From: Candidatus Saccharimonadota bacterium
GTDB taxonomy: Bacteria; Patescibacteriota; Saccharimonadia; Saccharimonadales; Saccharimonadaceae
Reading direction: 5' to 3'
Assembly (NCBI GenBank): GCA_002726935.1
Contig: PBTC01000026.1
Location: 1 to 64,000, forward strand
Length of the DNA stretch: 64,000 nucleotides
Shown here: piece after piece, positions 18,720 through 27,569 of the stretch
Position numbering within the stretch: the first letter of the stretch is position 1
How the letters are laid out: the number at the start of each line of letters is the position of its first letter
The notes under the pieces: model-generated
The model's database searches: none
Seen by the model: the letters and a program-made list of their open reading frames with translations, nothing else
Told to the model about the DNA's origin: nothing
Made by a program: the position numbers and the translations under genes

Positions 18720-20366
18720 ATGAAGCATAAAGCAAACATTCTTGGGCTGGCTGTGTCCATGGCGGTCCTCTCCGGATGTGCCGCAGTTCAAACGGCTCAA
18801 ATTCAAAATGCAGCCGAGAACAAATCTGAGCAACGTCGTGCCGTTATGAAAGAAGCGCTTGTGAAAAACTACACGGGCGAGGCAAAAGAGTCGGCTCTCG
18901 TGGTGTCTCGCGATAGCATTTATGTGGCCTCGAAATCATCGACTACGCGCTCGGATGCGAACGTGCCTGCAGTATTCGATCAGATTTTTTTGCGTTTTCC
19001 TGGGCGTTACACCTTGGCGGCGTTGGCTGAGCGTATCACCAAGGAGACCCGCATCCCAGTCACCATTTCTGAGGACCTGGCGGCTGGTGGCGGCAGCACC
19101 GCGCCAATCAATATTGCGGTGAACAATGCTCGTGCTGAAATGGGATTTGGCGGCCGCGATCCATTTGCCATGGGCGAAGAAACAAAAGGCTCAATTGATG
19201 TTTATCGAAACACGCCAAATTCATTGTATGCCGAAGAGTTTGAATTGGACTTTAACGGTTCGCTGACCGATATGCTTGATTTGATTGCTGCGAAGGGGCG
19301 AATTAGCTGGGAATATCGTCGCGGGACCATTCATTTCTCCAAGACAATTACGCGCACATTCTTTGTCAATTCACTGCCTGGCACGACCGGCACCACTCGG
19401 AGCATGAGGGCGTCAGTCGGCGGTTCAGGCGGTCAGGGTAGCGCTCCTGCTGGCAGCGGATCCATCAGTACTTCAATCGAGTTTGATCCCCTAGTAAGCG
19501 TATCGGAGGCTATTGCGACGCTGATGACGCCGTCTGGAAAGCTGGCAACCAATAAGTCGTCAGGGACCATCGTGGTGACTGACATCAAGGAGGCTCTGGA
19601 CCGGATCGAGCGAGTGGTCGATCAAGAAAACTCGCTGCTTAACCGGCAGGTGCGTATTCGGGTTGACTTCCTAAGTGTTCGGTATTCAAATAACGCTCAA
19701 GCGGGTGTGGATCTTAACCTGGCCTTCGCCAACATTCTGAACAACGGCGACGTAGCTGGAGTTAACGTTACTCCGGGCGGTGGCTTGGTCGGCGGTGATG
19801 CGGGCTCTGCTACCTTTAGGGTTACCGGCCTTGATTACGATGCGAGCCTGCTTGTCCGTGCGCTTAGCACTCTTGGGAAGACCACCATTTTAGGCAGAAA
19901 GGCAGTGACTACGCTTAACCGCCAGTCCGCGCCTATCGTGGTATCAAACCAGACTATATACCTCGCGTCTACAACACCAGGAGCTGCGGGCGCGAACGGT
20001 GGTGCCGGAGCCCCCGGGCTGCAGCCTGGGACTGTTAATACGGGCTTGTCAATGGACGTGCTGCCGATCATTACGCCTGACAATAGTCTGATTATTCAGT
20101 TTGCTCTCGATATCTCAGAGCTTATCCGAATTGGCTCCATCTCGACTGGTGCTGGTGAGACGCTCCAGCAGATTCAAACCCCTGAGGTGTCCGCCATGTC
20201 TTTTCTTGAGCGTGTGAGCATGAAGAACGGCGAGACCTTGGTAATGGTGGGCTACGAGCGCGATCTTACGCGAAGTAACGGTCGAGACTCCCTGCTCGGA
20301 GTCTCTAGCGACGGCTCCGAAGAACGGGAAGCTTTCCTTATCTCTTTGACTCCTTATTTGGATTAA
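18720..20366 (+). CDS. pilN: PilN-like outer-membrane secretin lipoprotein (type IVb pilus)
   Basis: A 548-residue lipoprotein with lipobox VLSGC (Cys near residue 20). N-domains about 85-230 are followed by a secretin C-terminal domain (about 290-548), with the gate region rich in Gly and Ala (ATTPGAAGANGGAGAPG) and the closing LSIT-type strand AFLISLTPYLD. It is the R64 PilN/TcpC/BfpB class, the ring through which the thin pilus leaves the cell. It ends 9 bp before pilO. Confidence 0.88.
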   Translation: MKHKANILGLAVSMAVLSGCAAVQTAQIQNAAENKSEQRRAVMKEALVKNYTGEAKESALVVSRDSIYVASKSSTTRSDANVPAVFDQIFLRFPGRYTLAALAERITKETRIPVTISEDLAAGGGSTAPINIAVNNARAEMGFGGRDPFAMGEETKGSIDVYRNTPNSLYAEEFELDFNGSLTDMLDLIAAKGRISWEYRRGTIHFSKTITRTFFVNSLPGTTGTTRSMRASVGGSGGQGSAPAGSGSISTSIEFDPLVSVSEAIATLMTPSGKLATNKSSGTIVVTDIKEALDRIERVVDQENSLLNRQVRIRVDFLSVRYSNNAQAGVDLNLAFANILNNGDVAGVNVTPGGGLVGGDAGSATFRVTGLDYDASLLVRALSTLGKTTILGRKAVTTLNRQSAPIVVSNQTIYLASTTPGAAGANGGAGAPGLQPGTVNTGLSMDVLPIITPDNSLIIQFALDISELIRIGSISTGAGETLQQIQTPEVSAMSFLERVSMKNGETLVMVGYERDLTRSNGRDSLLGVSSDGSEEREAFLISLTPYLD

Positions 20367-20375
20367 AAGGTCACT

Positions 20376-21653
20376 ATGCTGATTTTCAATGAATTGGCTT
20401 TTGGCCTTGACTGGAGGTCAGGCAGCTTTGGCCGCAGGAAGACTATTCAGGCCTATAAGAAAGAAGGTAAAAAACCGCGCGCGATAGTTCAAATTGTGGA
20501 CACGGACGGGCAACTTTTCTTTGGTTTCTCTGAAAAAAACATCTCGAACAAAAACACGCGCAGCATCGCTGGGCTGCTTTGTTCTACCACTCAATTTAAT
20601 ACCTCCGGGCAACTCGCATTCCTCTTTTCTTTAGAAGGGGAGATTCACGGACTTGTATGTATAGCAAACGGAAGCCCAGTAAGCGGTTTTGATTTCGTAG
20701 GCACAAAGGACGATTGCGTTTATAAGCTTCAAGAGTTCCTGACTGTTGCATCGTCTCAGGGCTCTGTTGCTATCTATTGCAACGGAATGCAGGGTGCCAT
20801 TGATTTCAACTTGACAGATTTTCTGGCTCAGGAGTCTAGGCTTTCTCGCATCCAAGATGTGACCATGAAATCGATCCTTCCGCCAGCAAAAGTGTTTGGC
20901 GTTATCGGGGGGGGCATTTTGGTCGCAGGCCTTGGATTCGCAGGCTTTTCAATGTACCAGAACCATAAAGCTGAGCAGGAGAGGGCGCAGCAGCTTCTGC
21001 TGCAGCAACAAGCCGAGCTTGCGAGAACTCAACCTGAAGCCGTTTTCAAAGAAGCCTTACTGAATCTTGTAGCAACAGCAACCAGGTCTGTAAATGTGCC
21101 CGCCTTATGGGCTCATTACGCATCGGCGACGTCCACTAAAGGCACATGGGTCAGGGCCTCTGTTCGATGCGATGCGTTGAATTGTGCGGAGGTGTTCAAA
21201 CCTCGTATAGCCGGCATTGTTCGTTGGGAAGACTGGGCGCAGGCTGAAGACAAAAATATTACTTATGATTTTGCTCAAGTTCAGGTGGAGCTAGGTGCGC
21301 CGTCATACGAACAACCAAAGCCGGAGGGCGCGCCTGACGCGTTCTTCGGGACAAAAGCAGAAATGTTCGAGTGGGTGGACAGAATAAAAGCTATCAAGGT
21401 TGGAACGCTCACTGTCGGCAAGCGCTCGGACTTTACTACCCTGCCAATTCTTGAGGGTAAACCGAAATACGTCTTCTATCCCTTCGAATACTCTGGCCCT
21501 CTTTGGGCGATGCAACTGCCACATTCTGCTGGCGGCATGTCCGTTGAGAGTGTCTCTTTGGAAGTTAAGCCAATGCTTGGATTCCAGACCGACGTTTCAA
21601 TTGAAGAAAAGGGAAAAATGAATATCAAAGGAGTTTTTTATGTTAAAGAATAA
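20376..21653 (+). CDS. pilO: PilO-like pilin accessory protein
   Basis: A 425-residue bitopic protein. It has a cytoplasmic N-terminal domain of about 170 residues, one transmembrane helix (about 174-195, VFGVIGGGILVAGLGFAGF), a Gln-rich coiled segment and a periplasmic domain. This is the layout of PilO of R64-type pili, an inner-membrane assembly platform component. It overlaps pilP by 14 bp. The call follows from topology and its place between pilN and pilP. Confidence 0.7.
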   Translation: MLIFNELAFGLDWRSGSFGRRKTIQAYKKEGKKPRAIVQIVDTDGQLFFGFSEKNISNKNTRSIAGLLCSTTQFNTSGQLAFLFSLEGEIHGLVCIANGSPVSGFDFVGTKDDCVYKLQEFLTVASSQGSVAIYCNGMQGAIDFNLTDFLAQESRLSRIQDVTMKSILPPAKVFGVIGGGILVAGLGFAGFSMYQNHKAEQERAQQLLLQQQAELARTQPEAVFKEALLNLVATATRSVNVPALWAHYASATSTKGTWVRASVRCDALNCAEVFKPRIAGIVRWEDWAQAEDKNITYDFAQVQVELGAPSYEQPKPEGAPDAFFGTKAEMFEWVDRIKAIKVGTLTVGKRSDFTTLPILEGKPKYVFYPFEYSGPLWAMQLPHSAGGMSVESVSLEVKPMLGFQTDVSIEEKGKMNIKGVFYVKE

Positions 21654-22398
21654 AGTCGCGCTGTCTCTGGTTTTTGCGTTGTATTCAGTAAGTGGCTTTG
21701 CTCAGGACTGGAAATCCGTTGCCGATTCTCAGCTTGAATTGCAGGTTTTGCTTCTCGCGAAGGAAAAGGCAGAGCTGGAGAAAAAAACCCGCGAAGCGCT
21801 AGAGCCAGAAAAGCCACTGAATCAACCAGGCCCACCTCAGGCTGGTATGGCCATAGAGCCAGCCTTCAATCCTATGTCGGGTCCGATGATGGGCATGCCT
21901 ACGCCCGAGAGCATGCCTCCCGAGGTGAGGACTCCGATGAATGAAAAAATACGTCTCATCGCGATTTATGGCGCGGACATGAAGAACTTAAACGCCGATA
22001 TCTTGTATGACGAAGAGGTAATAACAGTGTCTCGTGATGGCACCCGCGGCGTCGATAAGTTCTACGGCTGGGAAGTTCAGTCGATAGACAATCGCCAGGT
22101 GGTGTTTACAAAATTGGCAAAAGAGGGCGAAAAAGATAAAACATACACAAGGACTTTCGTTCTTCGTCGTGCCGCTATGACACCTTTGGTGTCAAGCAGC
22201 GCAGCGAGCTCTGCGCCATCCTTTGCACCCGCTCCGCCTACATTTGGGGACAGCCAGCTTCGCGCCAACGGCGGTCGCTTTGGAATTCCTCGCCCCCAGG
22301 GCGCCCAGGTTCCCCCTGCGGTTAACGTCAACAGTGCCAGACCGGGGCAGCCTGTGCCTCCTAGCGTATTGCAACCTGCAGGTCCAAGAGCACAGTAA
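21640..22398 (+). CDS. pilP: PilP-like type IVb pilus biogenesis protein
   Basis: A 252-residue exported protein with a signal peptide (about 1-22, ending SGFAQ). A short coiled coil (LLLAKEKAELEKKTREALE) is followed by a small beta domain (about 105-180) and a Pro/Ala/Gly-rich tail. R64 PilP has the same signal plus coiled-coil plus small C-terminal domain plan. It starts inside the end of pilO, and pilQ starts two bases after its stop. Confidence 0.7.
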   Translation: MLKNKVALSLVFALYSVSGFAQDWKSVADSQLELQVLLLAKEKAELEKKTREALEPEKPLNQPGPPQAGMAIEPAFNPMSGPMMGMPTPESMPPEVRTPMNEKIRLIAIYGADMKNLNADILYDEEVITVSRDGTRGVDKFYGWEVQSIDNRQVVFTKLAKEGEKDKTYTRTFVLRRAAMTPLVSSSAASSAPSFAPAPPTFGDSQLRANGGRFGIPRPQGAQVPPAVNVNSARPGQPVPPSVLQPAGPRAQ

Positions 22399-22400
22399 CA

Positions 22401-24119
22401 ATGTTTAATCGATCTTCCTCATCAGATGTGGCGGTACCCATCCCGGCTGTAAAAGCGCTTGCAAAGATCAGTTCGATCGAACAAATTCCGTCTTTCTCCA
22501 AGCCGGCTGATGATCTGCCTCGGAATTTTGATGAAAACGAAGTGTTTGTTGTTTATCTTACGAGACACAACAAGCATTTGATCTTGGCCACACCCGAGGG
22601 TATGGCGCAAACCAGCTCATTTTTCGAGTTCGTCAACAAACTTCGGAATCGAGGTGAGGTTGAGATTGCACGAGTAGACTCGTCTTTGATTTTTAGTGTC
22701 AAGTCAAGACTGGAGTCGATGGACAGTGATTCAGGGCTGGAGAAAAAAGAGAAAACTAGAGCCCGGGATCTTTTCGTTCAGATAATTGACAAAGGGATCG
22801 AGGTTGGTGCTTCCGATGTCCACGTATGCGTGAGAGAAGACACCGGTCGCGTCCTTTACCGTATCGATGGAGCCATACGTCGCTGGAATCAATTTGCGTC
22901 TAAGGCTCTTCGCGAAGCCATGGGCGTTGGATTTACGCTTGACGCTCAAGAAAAAACTCGTAGTGACAATGCGTTTTTAGCCGATTTCGCCCAGAAGTGC
23001 ATGATTCCCTACGAACACGAAGACGGTCGCAAATTCAATTTGCGTTATCAGTCTGAGGTTACGATTGGTGGGTTCGATGTCGTCATTCGTTATCTTAAAA
23101 ATAACCTCGACGTTAAGGTTCTTCAGCTTGAAGAGTTAGGTTACGAAGAGTCCCAGAGGCGTCAGCTAGCGTACGCGGCTACAAAATCGATCGGCTGTAC
23201 TATTATCTCTGGCATCACCGGGTCGGGTAAGACCACAACTCTGAACACAATTCTGCAAACACTGCCGAATCGCGATGAGAAAAAGATTTATGCCTACGAG
23301 GATCCAACTGAGATCCGAATGAGGGGCGTAAGTCAGGTTTCAGTTCCACCCAAAGACAAGAACAAGCCAAAGGATGACGAGGCGGATAGTCCGTTCCTGG
23401 AGAATATGAAAAACTTCCTTCGTCTCGATCCAGATGTCGGGATGTTCGGCGAGATCCGCGATCGGGCTACCGCACTGATCCTGCAGCAAGCGGCTGAGTC
23501 TGGTCACCAGATCTTTACAACAATTCACGCAACTTCTGCGCTCGGAACGGTTAAGCGCCTCCTGTCTCCTCAGATTGGGCTGACTCGAGACGTGCTTGGT
23601 GCAGACGACTTCTTTACCGCACTTGTTTATCAAAAATTGATTCAAAAAGTTTGTCCTCACTGTAACGTCCCAGCGATTGGAACTCTGTCGGATAGCAAGC
23701 TGGCACTTCTTGAAGTGAAGTTCAATCTTGATGTTAACAAGCTCCGTTGCGCATCGGTTAAAGGATGTCCGCACTGCCGCATTTCGGGCTTTCAAGAAAG
23801 TTCCAACGGTGAGAACGACCAGGATGTTCTACTTGGCGTCAAGGGTCAGACAGTGATCGCTGAGATTATTGTCCCGGATGATCAGATGCGTGAGTACATC
23901 ACAAACGGAGAGGACCTTAAGGCCAAGAGGTACTGGCGATCGTTGAGAAAGGCCGGTTACGACGATCCTAATATGGACGGCAAAACAGCTTTTGAGCACG
24001 GTCTTTATAAAGTAAGCCAAGGTCTGGTTGATTTGAGAACACTTGAGTCCTCGTTTGTTCCAATTGAGTTCTATCAGGTTCATGATCCGGCGGAAATGAG
24101 CACCGGAGGCAAGTTATGA
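22401..24119 (+). CDS. pilQ: PilQ-like pilus assembly ATPase (GspE/PilB family)
   Basis: A 572-residue hexameric secretion ATPase. Residues 115-250 include the ASDVHVCVRED motif. Walker A is GITGSGKTTT (about 269-278), the Asp box has YEDPTE, Walker B is GMFGEIRD (about 346), and the His box is TIHATSALG. Two CPHC pairs (about residues 416 and 457) form the tetra-cysteine zinc site of extension ATPases. In R64 PilQ powers thin-pilus assembly. Its TGA overlaps the pilR start (ATGA). Confidence 0.9.
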   Translation: MFNRSSSSDVAVPIPAVKALAKISSIEQIPSFSKPADDLPRNFDENEVFVVYLTRHNKHLILATPEGMAQTSSFFEFVNKLRNRGEVEIARVDSSLIFSVKSRLESMDSDSGLEKKEKTRARDLFVQIIDKGIEVGASDVHVCVREDTGRVLYRIDGAIRRWNQFASKALREAMGVGFTLDAQEKTRSDNAFLADFAQKCMIPYEHEDGRKFNLRYQSEVTIGGFDVVIRYLKNNLDVKVLQLEELGYEESQRRQLAYAATKSIGCTIISGITGSGKTTTLNTILQTLPNRDEKKIYAYEDPTEIRMRGVSQVSVPPKDKNKPKDDEADSPFLENMKNFLRLDPDVGMFGEIRDRATALILQQAAESGHQIFTTIHATSALGTVKRLLSPQIGLTRDVLGADDFFTALVYQKLIQKVCPHCNVPAIGTLSDSKLALLEVKFNLDVNKLRCASVKGCPHCRISGFQESSNGENDQDVLLGVKGQTVIAEIIVPDDQMREYITNGEDLKAKRYWRSLRKAGYDDPNMDGKTAFEHGLYKVSQGLVDLRTLESSFVPIEFYQVHDPAEMSTGGKL

Positions 24120-25192
24120 GCATGTTAGACGATTTCAACTTTAGCCTTGGTAAATCCGAATTTACCGCCGGAAGGGTAAAAATATACGCGGACTTGGCCA
24201 AGGCTATTGAGGGCCTTGAGTCACTCCAAAGTATTTTGCAGAAAAGGATCTTGCGCGCTGCAGAGAAAAAAAGAAATATTCACTTAGTGTATAGGAAATG
24301 GTTTCGCAACCTAGCAACTGGGGTTCCTCTTTCAGACGCGGCTAAACAAGAACTCCCGCCTTTTGATTACATGGTTCTCTCGACTTTTGAGAGAGCCGGT
24401 CGAATCGAAGAAGGGCTCAAGTTCCTTTCTCATTCAATTGGAAGAATGAATGATGCGAGGTCTACGATGCGCAAGGCTCTTGTGGGCCCCGGGATCGTGA
24501 TGTCCATGGCCCTGGTGATGATCACTGGCTTTAGTTTGTTTGTTGTGCCAATGATCACGCAGATTTACCCACCCGAAAGATGGCCAACAATTGGCAAATT
24601 GCTTTATGCTGTATCGGAAGGAATAAAAAATTATGGATCTATAACGGCTTTTCTCATCATTGCCCTTATTGTTGGTGTAATTTATTCATTACCGAGATTG
24701 ACTGGCAGTATCCGAATCAAGCTTGATAAGTGGCCTGTGTATTCCTCATATAGAAGGGTAAATGGCTTAACAACTTTGGTTGGACTTGCCAGCCAGTTGA
24801 AGGTTGGTGTGTCGCTTGTTGAAAGTGTGAGGCTAATTTCAAACAACAACACACCATACATGAAGTGGATGTTAGGGCGAGTCAGCCAGAACCTTAGTCG
24901 AACACCGGATGCCTACGGTAAGGCCTTCGACATTGGCCTTTTTGACGATGAAATTATGTTTCGATTGATTGATTTTGCTGAGCAGTCTTCTTTTCCGAAA
25001 GCGGTTGAGGAAGTTGGGATGGAGAGCTTTGATGAAGTCATTAATGGAATTAAAGAGAGTTCAGAGGTGATTGGCGGTCTTGCAAAGGCTTTCTCCGGCG
25101 CAATCATCACCTTCATGATCGTCTCATTTTTGTTTACTGCTCAAGGCATCAAAAAAGATGTTCAAGAGCAAATGTACTCCCAGGGTCGGTGA
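24116..25192 (+). CDS. pilR: PilR-like inner-membrane platform protein (GspF family)
   Basis: A 358-residue protein with two T2SSF domains and three membrane segments (about 127-150, 175-195, 330-350). The second domain shows ASQLKVGVSLVESVRLISNN. It is the GspF/PilC/TcpE-type platform that works with PilQ. Start ATG 24116 overlaps pilQ by 4 bp. It is followed by 40 bp and then the pilin genes. Confidence 0.87.
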   Translation: MSMLDDFNFSLGKSEFTAGRVKIYADLAKAIEGLESLQSILQKRILRAAEKKRNIHLVYRKWFRNLATGVPLSDAAKQELPPFDYMVLSTFERAGRIEEGLKFLSHSIGRMNDARSTMRKALVGPGIVMSMALVMITGFSLFVVPMITQIYPPERWPTIGKLLYAVSEGIKNYGSITAFLIIALIVGVIYSLPRLTGSIRIKLDKWPVYSSYRRVNGLTTLVGLASQLKVGVSLVESVRLISNNNTPYMKWMLGRVSQNLSRTPDAYGKAFDIGLFDDEIMFRLIDFAEQSSFPKAVEEVGMESFDEVINGIKESSEVIGGLAKAFSGAIITFMIVSFLFTAQGIKKDVQEQMYSQGR

Positions 25193-25232
25193 CCTTAGGG
25201 TTTTTTTAGCGGCGTGATACCAGGTGATTGCC

Positions 25233-25835
25233 ATGAATAGTTTACAAGTCAGAAGTTCATTTAAAAGTAGAGCGCGGCAGGCTGGCGTCTCGCTCATCGA
25301 GCTCTCAATTGCTCTTGCCATTATTGCGGTGATCACGATCACCGGCATTGTATTTGCCACAGATGCATTGAAGGAGTCGCGAATCGGCTCCGAGGCAGCT
25401 CGGGTAAATTCAATCGTGATGAAAAGTCGAGCGGCTTTCCAAAACAGAGCATTGGCAAACCTGTCTGTAGCAGCCACCACCACGTTGGATGCTGCACGTC
25501 TGGGGGTGTTCCCCGCAGATATGCTGGATAAGCCTATTACTGACACATCCTTGGCTGCCACTGATGTCAAGAATCGCTGGGGTGGGAACGTCCAGATCTT
25601 CAGTAACCCAGGCCTTTCTGTAATGACCTTGGTGTACAACGACATTCCCCAGTCCGACTGCATTGAGTTTGTCAATCGAGTGTCAAGTCTTTTCTCTTAT
25701 GTGAGCTCCGGTGCGACAGTCGCGACTACCGGAGCCACCGCTATTAAAACGCCCACCGTAGCACTGAGTACTGCCAACACGCAAACCGCTTGTCAAGCAG
25801 GTGACAACATCCTGACTTTCGCTTTTTCGAAGTAA
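25233..25835 (+). CDS. pilS: Type IVb major pilin PilS, copy 1
   Basis: A 200-residue prepilin with a type IV leader cut after Gly in QAG-VSLIELSIALAIIAV; Glu is at +5 and the N-methylated residue would be Val. A C-terminal disulfide pair (Cys in QSDCIE and QTACQ) closes the D-region. ATG 25233 is six bases after AGGTG; a GTG at 25224 is possible. The mature protein is about 92% identical to copy 2 at 25898, with most differences in the last 30 residues. Confidence 0.88.
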   Translation: MNSLQVRSSFKSRARQAGVSLIELSIALAIIAVITITGIVFATDALKESRIGSEAARVNSIVMKSRAAFQNRALANLSVAATTTLDAARLGVFPADMLDKPITDTSLAATDVKNRWGGNVQIFSNPGLSVMTLVYNDIPQSDCIEFVNRVSSLFSYVSSGATVATTGATAIKTPTVALSTANTQTACQAGDNILTFAFSK

Positions 25836-25897
25836 ACAATACCTGGGAATTGCCCTATCTCAGGTTTACAAATTGGGTATTAATCTTGGAGAAAATG

Positions 25898-26509
25898 ATG
25901 AATAGAAATGCAGTTTTTACGAAGTACCACGCGATCAAACAAAGGAAGTCTCAAGCGGGTGTTTCCTTGATCGAACTGTCAATCGCTCTTGCGATCATTG
26001 CCGTGATCACGATCACAGGTATTATCTTTGCTACCGACGCTCTCAAGGAATCTCGAATTGGCTCTGAGGCTGCCCGTGTCAATTCAATCGTAATGAAGAG
26101 CCGCGCCGCTTTCCAAAACAGAGCTTTGGCCAACTTGTCGGTGGCGGCTACTACTACGTTGGACGCCGCTCGATTGGGCGTGTTTCCTTCGGATATGCTG
26201 GACAAACCAATCACGGACACATCTCTTGTGGCAACTGATGTGAAGAATCGCTGGGGCGGTAACGTCCAAATCTTCAGCAACCCGGGCCTTTCTGTAATGA
26301 CCTTGGTATACAACGACATTCCCCAGTCTGACTGCATTGAGTTTGTTAATCGAGTGTCGAGCCTGTTCTCTTATGTAAGCTCAGGCGCGACAGTGTCTAC
26401 CACTGGTGCCACCGCTATTAAGACCCCGCTGTCTGATGCATCCGCAGCAAACATCCAGACTGCTTGTCAGACGGGTGATAATGTTGTGACTTTTGCGTAC
26501 TCGAAGTAA
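25898..26509 (+). CDS. pilS: Type IVb major pilin PilS, copy 2
   Basis: A 203-residue prepilin with the same leader/helix boundary (QAG-VSLIELSIALAIIAV, Glu +5) and the same two Cys as copy 1. By my count about 14 of 181 mature residues differ, ten of them in the final 30. The DNA differs much more, at many synonymous sites. It has its own good ribosome site (GGAG 25888-25891). The leader peptide is longer and unrelated to copy 1. No prepilin peptidase gene lies in the window. Confidence 0.88.
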   Translation: MNRNAVFTKYHAIKQRKSQAGVSLIELSIALAIIAVITITGIIFATDALKESRIGSEAARVNSIVMKSRAAFQNRALANLSVAATTTLDAARLGVFPSDMLDKPITDTSLVATDVKNRWGGNVQIFSNPGLSVMTLVYNDIPQSDCIEFVNRVSSLFSYVSSGATVSTTGATAIKTPLSDASAANIQTACQTGDNVVTFAYSK

Positions 26510-26517
26510 GGTGGAAT

Positions 26518-26557
26518 GGTGCAAGGATTTTTGACCGTTGGTTTTTTTCCTTGCACC
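26518..26557 (+). promoter_or_regulatory. Stem-loop downstream of pilS copy 2
   Basis: Perfect 10-bp inverted repeat GGTGCAAGGA (26518-26527) and TCCTTGCACC (26548-26557) with a 20-base loop holding a T7 run, followed by TATTTTC. It could be a partial terminator or an mRNA-stabilising hairpin that keeps pilin mRNA in excess over the ATPase and pilV downstream. Confidence 0.55.
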
Positions 26558-26600
26558 TATTTTCTAAAAACCAATTTTGTCCATTAGCTTCGGGAACACA

Positions 26601-27569
26601 ATGCTTGATACGGTAGATCTTTCTTTAGAACAAATGTTGGGGAACATTCCCGATATTCGTCTGGATCTCAAAAACCCAAAAGACTCCGTAGTATTTCCTC
26701 TTCCGGAGCGTAAGCCCTCTCGCACAACGGCTGAGATGCTTCCGCTGCTTGAACTTCTCGCGCAGAAGGCCGAGTCCGTAGCAAATCATTTTGGTTCAAA
26801 AAGTTTTTCGCTGTGCGTTGGTGAGTCTCGATATCGGGCTCAGCGGATTCGTGATGGCGTCTACAGCCTACGGCTCTGTATGAATGAGTGCCTGTCCCTT
26901 GAAGATCTTGAAATAGCCAAAGGATATCGCGACAAATTACTGGCGCCAGAGTTAAAGAGAAGTGGCGGGCTGGTTCTTATTTCGGGGCTTCCGGGCTCCG
27001 GCAAAACTACAACGCTCGCATCCACCATTTCCGGTCGACTGAAGACACTTGGAGGCTTTGGCGTAACCATTGAAGACCCCGTTGAGATGCCCGTTGCTGG
27101 GTTTCACGGGGAGTCTGGTTATTGCGAGCAAATGTCAATTGAGCCAGGAGAAACCTTTTACGACAAGATCGTGAACTCGCTTCGATGCTTCCCTTCGGGC
27201 GACACATCAATTCTCGCTTTGGGTGAGATTCGTGAGAATGATGCCGCGGCCGAGTTACTTCGTATTGGCATCGATGGCCACCTGGTGATGTCCACGATCC
27301 ATGCGAAAGGGCCAGTGGAAGCTATCCATCGCGTGTTGAGCATGGCTTCGCAGGGCGGCGAGATGAGTGCAAGAAGTCTACTGGCTAACAGCTTGAAGCT
27401 GGTCGTACATCAATCGATGTTGAACAACAAGCCTCAACTCACCGCGCTTGACGTGACCGACTCTGTTCGGTCAAAAATTTATAACGGAAATATCGATGGG
27501 CTTAAAGATGAAGTTGCTGCAACGCAGATTAAAATTCGAACAGACCAAGGCTATAGCCCACAGCGTTAA
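26601..27569 (+). CDS. PilT/DotB-like secretion ATPase
   Basis: A 322-residue GspE-superfamily ATPase without the zinc site: Walker A GLPGSGKTTT (about 129-138), Asp box IEDPVEM, Walker B LALGEIREND (about 205) and His box STIHAKG. Its size fits PilT-type retraction ATPases and DotB/TraJ, the PilT-like ATPase of I-type transfer systems. I cannot tell from sequence alone whether it serves the pilus or the Icm/Dot channel; its place inside the pil operon favours the pilus, yet no other dotB candidate is in the window. ATG 26601 is preferred to the TTG at 26577. Confidence 0.72.
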   Translation: MLDTVDLSLEQMLGNIPDIRLDLKNPKDSVVFPLPERKPSRTTAEMLPLLELLAQKAESVANHFGSKSFSLCVGESRYRAQRIRDGVYSLRLCMNECLSLEDLEIAKGYRDKLLAPELKRSGGLVLISGLPGSGKTTTLASTISGRLKTLGGFGVTIEDPVEMPVAGFHGESGYCEQMSIEPGETFYDKIVNSLRCFPSGDTSILALGEIRENDAAAELLRIGIDGHLVMSTIHAKGPVEAIHRVLSMASQGGEMSARSLLANSLKLVVHQSMLNNKPQLTALDVTDSVRSKIYNGNIDGLKDEVAATQIKIRTDQGYSPQR

